DNA of 5,760 bases. Source: Clostridium sp. UBA5530. GTDB taxonomy: Bacteria > Bacillota > Clostridia > Clostridiales > Clostridiaceae. Made by a program: the position numbers and the translations under genes. Shown here in pieces: positions 1-5,041 of this stretch. Location of the stretch: contig DINW01000025.1 of NCBI GenBank assembly GCA_002423705.1, positions 2,892 to 8,651 on the forward strand, in the 5' to 3' direction. Under the pieces are notes generated by a model. That model saw only the letters and a program-made list of their open reading frames with translations, was not told the origin of the DNA and searched no databases. Position 1 is the stretch's first letter. Every line of letters starts with the position of its first letter.

Positions 1-85
1 CTATTACACTCATGGCATAGTCTATATAACATTTCTTCATTTCTTTACTTACATCTACAGGCAAAATCTTTCCTTCGTTTAGCAT
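1..85 (-). CDS. gyrA: DNA gyrase subunit A, N-terminal fragment (cut by window edge)
   Basis: Only the first 28 codons are in the window, starting at the ATG at 85-83 and running off the left edge. The translation begins MLNEGKILPVDVSKEM and continues KKCYIDYAMSVI. The YxDYAMSVI block is the highly conserved start of the GyrA breakage-reunion (winged-helix) domain. The catalytic tyrosine and the quinolone-resistance region lie outside the window. GyrA cuts and rejoins the DNA strands in the A2B2 gyrase that introduces negative supercoils in the cytoplasm. The start is supported by an AGAGGTG ribosome binding site at 91-97, 5 nt upstream. The gene follows gyrB after 25 bp with no terminator between them, so the two subunits are probably co-transcribed. 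ParC is the main alternative family, but its position directly after gyrB next to oriC favours GyrA. Confidence 0.95.
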   Translation of the reverse strand, partial: MLNEGKILPVDVSKEMKKCYIDYAMSVI

Positions 86-90
86 GATTA

Positions 91-97
91 CACCTCT
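91..97 (-). promoter_or_regulatory. Ribosome binding site of gyrA
   Basis: The minus strand reads AGAGGTG here, followed by TAATC and then the ATG at 85. It fixes the start of the truncated gyrA frame. Confidence 0.75.
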
Positions 98-110
98 TTA
101 CAATCTTATC

Positions 111-2018
111 TTATATGTCCAAGTTAACTACTTTATCAGCATTATTTTCTATAAAGTCCCTTCTTGGTTCTACTTTGGTTCCCATAAGTATAGTAAATAT
201 TTCATCAGCAGCCATAGCATCTTCTATTGTTGCTTTAAGTAATATTCTCTTTTCAGGATCCATGGTAGTTTCCCATAATTGTTCCGCATTCATCTCTCCA
301 AGTCCCTTATATCTTTGGATATTTACAGAGTTATCTTTTCCACCAAAGTCCTTAAGTATATTATCTAACTCTTTATCTGAGTAAGCATAATCTTCTTTTT
401 TACCCTTTGACACCTTATAAAGTGGTGGCTGAGCTATATATACATGGCCTTGATCTATAAGCTCTCTCATATATCTATAAAAGAATGTTAATAATAAAGT
501 TCTTATATGGGCACCATCAACATCAGCATCAGTCATTATTATTATTCTGTTGTATCTTATCTTTTCTATATCAAATTCATCACCTATGCCTGCACCAAAA
601 GCAGTAATCATAGCTCTTATCATTTCAGAATTTAATATTTTATCTAACCTTTGCTTTTCAACGTTCATTATCTTACCTCTTAAAGGTAAGATGGCTTGAA
701 ATTTTCTATTTCTTCCTTGTTTTGCTGAACCACCTGCAGAGTCTCCCTCAACTATATATATCTCACATTCCATTGGATCCTTTGAGGAGCAGTCGGCTAA
801 TTTTCCTGGTAAAGAAGTTCTTTCAAGAACAGATTTCCTTGTAAGCTCCCTAGCTTTCCTAGCTGCTTCTCTAGCTCTTGATGCTAAAAGGGCTTTTTCT
901 ATAACTATCTTTCCAACTGATGGATTTTCCTCTAAAAATGTACCAACTCCATCACCCACTACATTATCAACGATACCTCTAACTTCACTATTTCCTAATT
1001 TTGTTTTGGTTTGACCTTCAAATTGAGGATCAGTTAGCTTCACAGATACTACAGCTGTAAGCCCTTCTCTTATATCTTCTCCTGATAGATTTTTATCATT
1101 TTCTTTTAAAAATCCATACTTTTTAGCATAGTCATTAAACACTCTAGTTAATGCAGATTTGAACCCAAGTAAATGTGTTCCACCCTCTACCGTATCTATA
1201 TTGTTTGCAAAAGAAAATATATTTTCATTATAGCTATCGTTATATTGTAATCCTATTTCCACTATATAATCGCCTTTATTTCCCTCTACGTATATAGGTT
1301 CTGGATGTAATACTTCCTTGTTTCGATTCAAATAAGATACAAATGACTTTATTCCACCTTCGTAGTGAAATTCTTCTTCTTTGTCATTCCTTTCATCTTG
1401 GAATATTATTCTAATTCCCTTGTTAAGGAATGCCACTTCTCTCAATCTCTGAGCTAGTGTATCATATTCAAAATCTAGTTCTTCAAAGATTTCACTGTCT
1501 GGCTTAAAGTAAGTTGTTGTTCCATGGCCATTACTTTCTCCAATTTTATCTAGACCTGTTTTAGCTATTCCTCTCTCGTAACGTTGTCTCCATACTTCTC
1601 CGTCTCTTGTTACTGTAACTATACATTCTTCTGAAAGGGCATTAACTACAGAAGCTCCAACACCATGAAGTCCTCCAGATACTTTGTATCCTCCACCACC
1701 AAATTTTCCACCAGCATGTAAGATAGTCATTATAACTTCCACTGTTGGTTTTCCAATTTTATGATGTATACCTACTGGCATACCTCTACCATCGTCACTT
1801 ATTAATACTGAGTTATCCTTATTTATTTTTACTGTTATGTTTTCACAGAAACCTGCTAGGGCTTCATCTATACTATTGTCTACTATTTCATAAACTAGAT
1901 GATGAAGACCTTTTATACTTGTACTTCCAATGTACATTCCTGGTCTCTTTCTTACAGCTTCTAATCCTTCAAGAACCTGTATCTGACTTTCATCATAGCT
2001 TTGTTTTTGTTGTTCCAC
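111..2018 (-). CDS. gyrB: DNA gyrase subunit B
   Basis: This is a complete 635-residue GyrB, the ATPase subunit of type IIA topoisomerase gyrase. Its length matches Firmicute GyrB. The N-terminal GHKL ATPase domain shows EIVDNSIDE (E44, N48), DDGRGMP (75-81), the ATP-lid region GGGGYKVSGGLHGVG (107-121), coumarin-site residue R138, GHGTTTYF near 164-171, and QTKTKLGN (336-343) with the transducer lysine K338. The TOPRIM domain shows EGDSAGG (424-430) and MTDADVDGAH (495-504), giving metal ligands E424, D497, D499 and D501. QRYKGLGEMN (568-577) and the C-terminal NLDI are also typical. R447 sits in PLRGKI, where the E. coli enzyme has K447. The start codon is GTG at 2018-2016, chosen because AGGAGG lies 7 nt upstream and the next in-frame Met (residue 28) is already inside the conserved domain. 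The gene follows remB by 24 bp and precedes gyrA by 25 bp. ParE is unlikely given the neighbours. Confidence 0.98.
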   Translation of the reverse strand: MEQQKQSYDESQIQVLEGLEAVRKRPGMYIGSTSIKGLHHLVYEIVDNSIDEALAGFCENITVKINKDNSVLISDDGRGMPVGIHHKIGKPTVEVIMTILHAGGKFGGGGYKVSGGLHGVGASVVNALSEECIVTVTRDGEVWRQRYERGIAKTGLDKIGESNGHGTTTYFKPDSEIFEELDFEYDTLAQRLREVAFLNKGIRIIFQDERNDKEEEFHYEGGIKSFVSYLNRNKEVLHPEPIYVEGNKGDYIVEIGLQYNDSYNENIFSFANNIDTVEGGTHLLGFKSALTRVFNDYAKKYGFLKENDKNLSGEDIREGLTAVVSVKLTDPQFEGQTKTKLGNSEVRGIVDNVVGDGVGTFLEENPSVGKIVIEKALLASRAREAARKARELTRKSVLERTSLPGKLADCSSKDPMECEIYIVEGDSAGGSAKQGRNRKFQAILPLRGKIMNVEKQRLDKILNSEMIRAMITAFGAGIGDEFDIEKIRYNRIIIMTDADVDGAHIRTLLLTFFYRYMRELIDQGHVYIAQPPLYKVSKGKKEDYAYSDKELDNILKDFGGKDNSVNIQRYKGLGEMNAEQLWETTMDPEKRILLKATIEDAMAADEIFTILMGTKVEPRRDFIENNADKVVNLDI

Positions 2019-2025
2019 TTTAAAA

Positions 2026-2031
2026 CCTCCT
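2026..2031 (-). promoter_or_regulatory. Ribosome binding site of gyrB (decides the GTG start)
   Basis: A consensus AGGAGG on the minus strand, spaced 7 nt (TTTTAAA) from the GTG at 2018. It is the strongest evidence that gyrB translation starts at the non-ATG codon. Confidence 0.85.
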
Positions 2032-2042
2032 AGCTACTGTAA

Positions 2043-2303
2043 TTAAAGGTCATAGTTTATATCTGATCTCTTTGTTAGTGTGGATGATGATATGGGAGAT
2101 AAGTATATTTTAGATTTTTTATTTACCTCTGCTATAACAAATGATTTAGGCTGTTCTTTTGTTATTCTTTCAACAAATCCGTCCTCTTCCGCTAATCTTA
2201 AAAATTGAGCTGTATCTGAACCATACATAGAACTATTTATATCAAAAATACCTATGACATCTTTTATAGGCACCACTACATTTTCTCCTAAATGTAAAAA
2301 CAA
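2043..2303 (-). CDS. remB: RemB/YaaB-type DUF370 small protein (extracellular matrix regulator family)
   Basis: This is an 86-residue protein resembling B. subtilis RemB (YaaB), which sits at the same place between recF and gyrB. From the chosen start it reads (M)FLHLGENVVVPIKDVIGIFD, then a middle part with KSFVIAEVN, and ends in the family-typical block YLSPISSSTLTKRS. RemA and RemB relatives promote matrix gene expression in B. subtilis; RemA is the known DNA-binding regulator and the role of RemB is less clear. In an anaerobic clostridial host the role is inferred only. The start is TTG at 2303-2301, preceded by AAGGAGG with 8-nt spacing. This begins just where the family's conserved N-terminus (YIHLG/FLHLG) begins. 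An in-frame ATG at 2372 would add 23 residues and overlap recF by 47 bp without family support. The gap to the recF stop is 22 bp, so coupling to recF is likely. Confidence 0.88.
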   Translation of the reverse strand: MFLHLGENVVVPIKDVIGIFDINSSMYGSDTAQFLRLAEEDGFVERITKEQPKSFVIAEVNKKSKIYLSPISSSTLTKRSDINYDL

Positions 2304-2311
2304 TTTATTTT

Positions 2312-2318
2312 CCTCCTT
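2312..2318 (-). promoter_or_regulatory. Ribosome binding site of remB (decides the TTG start)
   Basis: AAGGAGG on the minus strand lies in the short gap after the recF stop codon (2328-2326), 8 nt before the TTG at 2303. No comparable site precedes the ATG at 2372. Confidence 0.85.
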
Positions 2319-2325
2319 TATACTT

Positions 2326-3408
2326 TTACCTGATATCTCCCTGTATAACGTTAAATACTTTGTAATTTCCATGAAGCACTTCTTCTATATCATTTATTCC
2401 CGTACATGTAATTATAGTCTGCATATTATCTATAGATTTTAATATATAAGACTTTCTACTCATGTCTAGTTCCGATAACACATCATCCAGTAAAAGCACC
2501 GGGTATTCACCTGTTATTTCTTTTATAATTTCTAAAGATGCAAACTTCATTGTTAATATAGATGTTCTTTGCTGGCCTTGTGATCCAAAGGTTTTAACCT
2601 CTATATCATTTAAATATATAGATAAATCATCTCTATGAGGCCCTACAGAAGTATTACCTCTCTCTAAATCTCTATCATAGTATTTAGCCAAATTTTCTTT
2701 TAATGCTAAGTTTATATCGCTTAAATACTTTATATTAGACATATATTTAAATAATATGCTTTCTTTTCCACTTGTTATTTCATCATGAATTTTTTTACCA
2801 TACATATTAAGTTTATCTATATATTTTAATCTTTGTTTTACTATGTATTCTCCATACATAGCAAGTTGTTCATCATATACAGAAACTATTTCTTCATATG
2901 GTTGCCTCTTTTTAAGTAAAAAGTTTCTTTGATCTAAAATCTTATTGTACCTTACTAGGTAATAGTAATACTTGGGATTTAATTGGCAAATTTCCATATC
3001 CATGAATTTTCGTCTTATAGCCGGTGAGTCTTTAACTATTTTTAAATCTTCAGGAGAAAATATTACCACGTTAAAGGTACCTACTAATTCTGAAATTTTA
3101 TTTATTTTTATTGAGTTTACATTAATAGCCTTCTTACCATTTTTTAAAATATTTATCTGTATCTTTTTGTCTATTCTATTTTTTGATACATATATACTAA
3201 TAAAAGCCTTTTCTTTATTCCAGGATATCAATTCTTTATCTCTACTGGTGCGGTGGGATTTAGCAAATCCACAATAGTAAATGGATTCCAATATATTTGT
3301 TTTTCCTTGAGCATTATCTCCTATAAATACATTAATTCCATTTACTAACTCTATATTTAGTTCTGAATAATTCCTATAATCTTTTAGCATTAGATATTTA
3401 ACATACAT
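2326..3408 (-). CDS. recF: DNA replication and repair protein RecF
   Basis: This is a complete 360-residue RecF, close to the usual 360-375. RecF is an SMC/Rad50-like ABC ATPase. With RecO and RecR it loads RecA at single-strand gaps and helps protect or restart stalled forks. The N-terminus reads MYVKYLMLKDYRNY, as in the family. Walker A is GDNAQGKTN (30-38), followed by the typical ILESIYYC. The middle is the lobe II region, with SVGPHRDDL at 254-262. The ABC signature is FGSQGQQRT (274-282), and Walker B with D-loop is PVLLLDDVLSELD (303-315). All key ATPase elements are present. The ATG at 3408 has only a modest AGGTG site 4 nt upstream, but the protein aligns from its first residue. It lies 42 bp after the S4-domain gene and 22 bp before remB, the conserved clostridial and bacillar order. 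Confidence 0.97.
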   Translation of the reverse strand: MYVKYLMLKDYRNYSELNIELVNGINVFIGDNAQGKTNILESIYYCGFAKSHRTSRDKELISWNKEKAFISIYVSKNRIDKKIQINILKNGKKAINVNSIKINKISELVGTFNVVIFSPEDLKIVKDSPAIRRKFMDMEICQLNPKYYYYLVRYNKILDQRNFLLKKRQPYEEIVSVYDEQLAMYGEYIVKQRLKYIDKLNMYGKKIHDEITSGKESILFKYMSNIKYLSDINLALKENLAKYYDRDLERGNTSVGPHRDDLSIYLNDIEVKTFGSQGQQRTSILTMKFASLEIIKEITGEYPVLLLDDVLSELDMSRKSYILKSIDNMQTIITCTGINDIEEVLHGNYKVFNVIQGDIR

Positions 3409-3420
3409 AAAACACCTATT

Positions 3421-3444
3421 TTAATTATAGCATACTATAGTTAA
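3421..3444. repeat. AT-rich inverted repeat in the yaaA-recF gap
   Basis: Arms TTAATTATAG (3421-3430) and CTATAGTTAA (3435-3444) pair at 9 of 10 positions around a 4-nt loop. There is no T-tract after it in the direction of transcription, so it does not look like an intrinsic terminator. It overlaps the possible extended -10 element. Confidence 0.4.
3424..3432 (-). promoter_or_regulatory. Possible extended -10 promoter element before recF
   Basis: The minus strand reads TGCTATAAT, an exact extended -10 match (TGnTATAAT), in the 42-bp gap before recF. No good -35 hexamer is visible about 17 bp further upstream, and a start point about 7 nt downstream would fall in the recF ribosome binding site. 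It could also be chance in AT-rich DNA, so it is given low confidence. Confidence 0.3.
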
Positions 3445-3450
3445 TTAAAC

Positions 3451-3657
3451 TTAGATTATTTTGTAACATTGCTCATTAAACTCTATAACATCTCCAGGTC
3501 TTAACTTTTTTCCCCTTTGAGTTTCTATATTATTATTTACTTTAACTTCTCCGTTTTTTATAAATAATTTAGCTTCAGAACCTAAAGATACTGCCCCACA
3601 CCATTTTAAAAATGAATCTAATTTTATAAAGTCTGTATCAATCTTTATCTCATTCAT
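3451..3657 (-). CDS. yaaA: S4-domain RNA-binding protein, YaaA/RlbA type
   Basis: This small protein of 68 residues consists almost wholly of an S4 RNA-binding fold. The recognisable pattern is IKLDSFLKWCGAVSLGSEAK (residues 11-30), then LFIKNGEVKVNNN and the closing GKKLRPGDVIEF. These are the IxLxxFLKxxGxxxTGGxAK and RGRKLRxGDxV blocks of the YaaA/RlbA family, which is encoded between dnaN and recF in many Firmicutes. The first glycine block reads SLGSEAK here rather than the more usual TGGxAK. Family members bind structured RNA; a ribosome-associated role in large-subunit assembly has been proposed for the Bacillus protein, and function here is inferred. The ATG at 3657 has AGGAG 9 nt upstream, and that site overlaps the dnaN stop codon (TAG in TAGGAG), so translation is probably coupled to dnaN. 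Not to be confused with the unrelated E. coli peroxide-stress protein also called YaaA. Confidence 0.9.
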   Translation of the reverse strand: MNEIKIDTDFIKLDSFLKWCGAVSLGSEAKLFIKNGEVKVNNNIETQRGKKLRPGDVIEFNEQCYKII

Positions 3658-3666
3658 ATTATAACA

Positions 3667-3671
3667 CTCCT
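3667..3671 (-). promoter_or_regulatory. Ribosome binding site of yaaA overlapping the dnaN stop
   Basis: AGGAG on the minus strand, 9 nt before the ATG at 3657. The TAG stop of dnaN (3672-3670) is part of the same TAGGAG hexamer, so a ribosome finishing dnaN stands on the next start signal. Confidence 0.75.
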
Positions 3672-4770
3672 ATTTAACCAATCTAACTGGTAAAACTAAA
3701 TAACGATAATTTTTATTTTCTTTATTTTTTATTACACATGGACTAACGGAACTAGTAAATTCCATAGTTATTTCCTCTTCATCTATTATCTTTAGCACAT
3801 CTATAAGATATTTTGAGTTAAATGCAATTTGAAGATCCTCACCTTGCAAATTTATAGTAACTTCTTCTTTTACCTTTCCCAATTGAGAATTAGAGGTTAT
3901 AACTAGATTATCACCATGGATATCAAATTTTATTAAATTGCTATTTCCTTCTTTAGCCATTAGCGATGCTCTTTCTATACAGCCTAATAATTCTTGTTTA
4001 TTTATTATAACTTTCATTTTATGTTCTTGAGGAATAATTGATTCATATTTTATGAACTCACCTTCTAGTAATCTAGATATAATCCTAGTTATACCTAAGT
4101 TAAATAAGATATGGTTTGACGTAAAAGTGATATTTGTTATTTCTTCACTATCTTCTAATATTTTTGAAACCTCATTAAGAGTTTTTCCAGGAATTACTGT
4201 GCTTATAGTAGTATCATTGTCTATAAATTCACTTCTTAAAGCCAGTCTGTATCCATCTAGTGCTACTAAATTTAATACTTTATCTTTTACCTCAAATAGT
4301 ATCCCTGTTAATATAGGTCTTGTTTCATCTTGAGCCACTGCAAAAGATGTACCTCTTATCATATTTTTTAAAGTTCCTTGAGGTAATGAAAACATCATGT
4401 TTTCATCGATGACAGGAATATTAGGAAAGTCATCTCCATTCATATGGACTAAATCAAAATCAGATTTTTCGCAATGAATGTTTATTATATTATTTTCTTT
4501 AGTTTCTACTGTAATTTCAGCATTGGGAAGCTTTCTTATAATTTCTCCAAATATCTTTGCATCTACAACAATAGTTCCATTATCTATAACATCTGCTTCT
4601 ACCTTAGTTTCTATACTTAAATCTATATCAGATGTAATCAATGTAAGAGAGCTATTTTTAGCTATTATTAATATTCCTTCAAGTATAGGCATTGGTGATT
4701 TTCCTGTTATTGCTTTTTGTACTATTGATATAGCTTCTTGTAATTTTCCTTTTTCGCATAAGAATTTCAT
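3670..4770 (-). CDS. dnaN: DNA polymerase III beta subunit (sliding clamp)
   Basis: This is a complete 366-residue beta clamp, the ring-shaped homodimer that holds replicative polymerase on DNA and serves as a docking hub for other replication and repair proteins. Three repeated clamp domains fill the length. The N-terminus MKFLCEKGKLQEAISIVQKA is followed by LEGILI and LTLITSDIDLSIE in domain 1. Domain 2 contains RPILTGILFEV (151-161) and DGYRLALRS (172-180). Domain 3 contains SRLLEGEFIKY (232-242), FNSKYLIDVLK (317-327) and the C-terminal YLVLPVRLVK, where the usual LPVR/MPMR motif forms part of the partner-binding cleft. The ATG at 4770 is chosen because AGGAGG lies 7 nt upstream. An in-frame GTG at 4794 would place that site inside the coding sequence. 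The gene follows the oriC region and dnaA, and its stop overlaps the ribosome binding site of yaaA. Confidence 0.98.
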   Translation of the reverse strand: MKFLCEKGKLQEAISIVQKAITGKSPMPILEGILIIAKNSSLTLITSDIDLSIETKVEADVIDNGTIVVDAKIFGEIIRKLPNAEITVETKENNIINIHCEKSDFDLVHMNGDDFPNIPVIDENMMFSLPQGTLKNMIRGTSFAVAQDETRPILTGILFEVKDKVLNLVALDGYRLALRSEFIDNDTTISTVIPGKTLNEVSKILEDSEEITNITFTSNHILFNLGITRIISRLLEGEFIKYESIIPQEHKMKVIINKQELLGCIERASLMAKEGNSNLIKFDIHGDNLVITSNSQLGKVKEEVTINLQGEDLQIAFNSKYLIDVLKIIDEEEITMEFTSSVSPCVIKNKENKNYRYLVLPVRLVK

Positions 4771-4777
4771 ATATAAA

Positions 4778-4783
4778 CCTCCT
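4778..4783 (-). promoter_or_regulatory. Ribosome binding site of dnaN (decides the ATG start)
   Basis: Consensus AGGAGG on the minus strand, 7 nt upstream of the ATG at 4770. It rules against the in-frame GTG at 4794, which lies upstream of the site. Confidence 0.88.
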
Positions 4784-4800
4784 AATCTATTCACACAAAA

Positions 4801-4847
4801 ATCAAATGTTTTATAGTTATATATTTAGATATATTATAGATAAAAAA
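4801..4847. other. AT-rich DNA unwinding element
   Basis: Only 5 of these 47 bases are G or C. The stretch starts right after the DnaA-trio array and extends towards dnaN, the expected place for initial strand separation. It also holds a TATAAT on the minus strand (4838-4833) that lacks a matching -35. Confidence 0.75.
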
Positions 4848-4865
4848 TAGTAATAGTAGTAGTAG
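4848..4865 (-). repeat. DnaA-trio array, six repeats
   Basis: The minus strand reads CTA CTA CTA CTA TTA CTA from 4865 to 4848: six consecutive triplets, five identical and one with a C-to-T change. Read 3'-5' on the plus strand these are GAT/AAT, fitting the DnaA-trio consensus 3'-[G/A]A[T/A]-5' that DnaA binds as single-stranded DNA to extend melting. A DnaA box in the correct orientation and a short GGGAC/GTCCC cluster lie on the dnaA side, and the AT-rich element on the other. Confidence 0.85.
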
Positions 4866-4877
4866 GGACTGTTGATT

Positions 4878-4886
4878 TGTGGAAAA
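4878..4886 (-). promoter_or_regulatory. DnaA box, trio-proximal (TTTTCCACA)
   Basis: One mismatch to TTATCCACA but within the TTWTNCACA consensus. It is on the minus strand and points towards the trio array, 12 nt away, the orientation expected for the box that launches the DnaA filament. Confidence 0.8.
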
Positions 4887-4931
4887 CCCTATCTATCCTT
4901 TTAAAATCAATAATCTTAAGGCAAAAATAAT

Positions 4932-4940
4932 TGTGGATAA
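4932..4940 (-). promoter_or_regulatory. DnaA box (TTATCCACA)
   Basis: A perfect 9-mer match on the minus strand. Together with the plus-strand box at 4962 it forms a perfect 10-bp inverted repeat. Confidence 0.88.
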
Positions 4941-4961
4941 GTAAAGTCAATTAATATAATC

Positions 4962-4970
4962 TTATCCACA
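4962..4970 (+). promoter_or_regulatory. DnaA box (TTATCCACA)
   Basis: A perfect 9-mer match on the plus strand, 21 bp from the inverted box at 4932-4940 and pointing towards dnaA. Confidence 0.88.
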
Positions 4971-4999
4971 TTGTTAGACAGAATGTATTTCATTTTAGT

Positions 5000-5008
5000 T
5001 TATCCACA
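5000..5008 (+). promoter_or_regulatory. DnaA box (TTATCCACA)
   Basis: A perfect 9-mer match on the plus strand and the box closest to the end of dnaA, 33 bp from its stop codon. It has the same orientation as the box at 4962. Confidence 0.88.
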
Positions 5009-5015
5009 ACTAACT

Positions 5016-5036
5016 ATATGTATATTATATACATAT
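5016..5036. repeat. Perfect A/T palindrome just downstream of dnaA
   Basis: Arms ATATGTATAT (5016-5025) and ATATACATAT (5027-5036) are exact inverted copies around one central base, 5 bp after the dnaA stop. No T-tract follows in the direction of transcription and the stem is almost all A-T, so an intrinsic terminator is doubtful. It may be a protein-binding site, an easily melted or extruded segment of the origin, or chance in AT-rich DNA. Confidence 0.5.
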
Positions 5037-5041
5037 GTTAA

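Larger units (their letters stand above)
4771..5041. other. oriC region between dnaA and dnaN (unwinding module)
   Basis: This 271-bp non-coding gap carries four DnaA boxes, a DnaA-trio array and a very AT-rich segment, in the order boxes - short GC cluster - trios - AT-rich DNA towards dnaN. This is the layout of the B. subtilis dnaA-dnaN intergenic origin, where melting takes place. In Bacillus a second cluster of boxes lies upstream of dnaA; that side is outside this window, so a bipartite origin cannot be judged here. No reading frame or RNA gene was recognised in the gap, and no convincing promoter with both hexamers was found for dnaN. Confidence 0.85.

Noticed and set aside
115..384. 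Plus-strand open frames opposite gyrB, recF, dnaN and dnaA (such as 115-384, 1745-2023, 2972-3277, 4052-4333, 4478-4816, 5487-5714)
   Set aside because: All lie antisense to strongly conserved genes, their translations are low-complexity hydrophobic or serine-rich, and none resembles a known family.
670..692. Perfect 9-bp hairpin with 5-nt loop inside gyrB
   Set aside because: It encodes the conserved ILPLRGKI block of the TOPRIM region; the symmetry follows largely from that amino-acid sequence and no T-tract follows it.
4771..4794. GTG at 4794 as start of dnaN, adding 8 residues
   Set aside because: The AGGAGG ribosome binding site would then be inside the coding sequence, and the clamp family starts at MKF; the ATG at 4770 is correctly spaced from that site.
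4833..4838. TATAAT on the minus strand as a dnaN promoter -10
   Set aside because: No hexamer resembling TTGACA lies 16-18 bp upstream, since that position is occupied by the trio repeats, and TATAAT is expected by chance in DNA this AT-rich.
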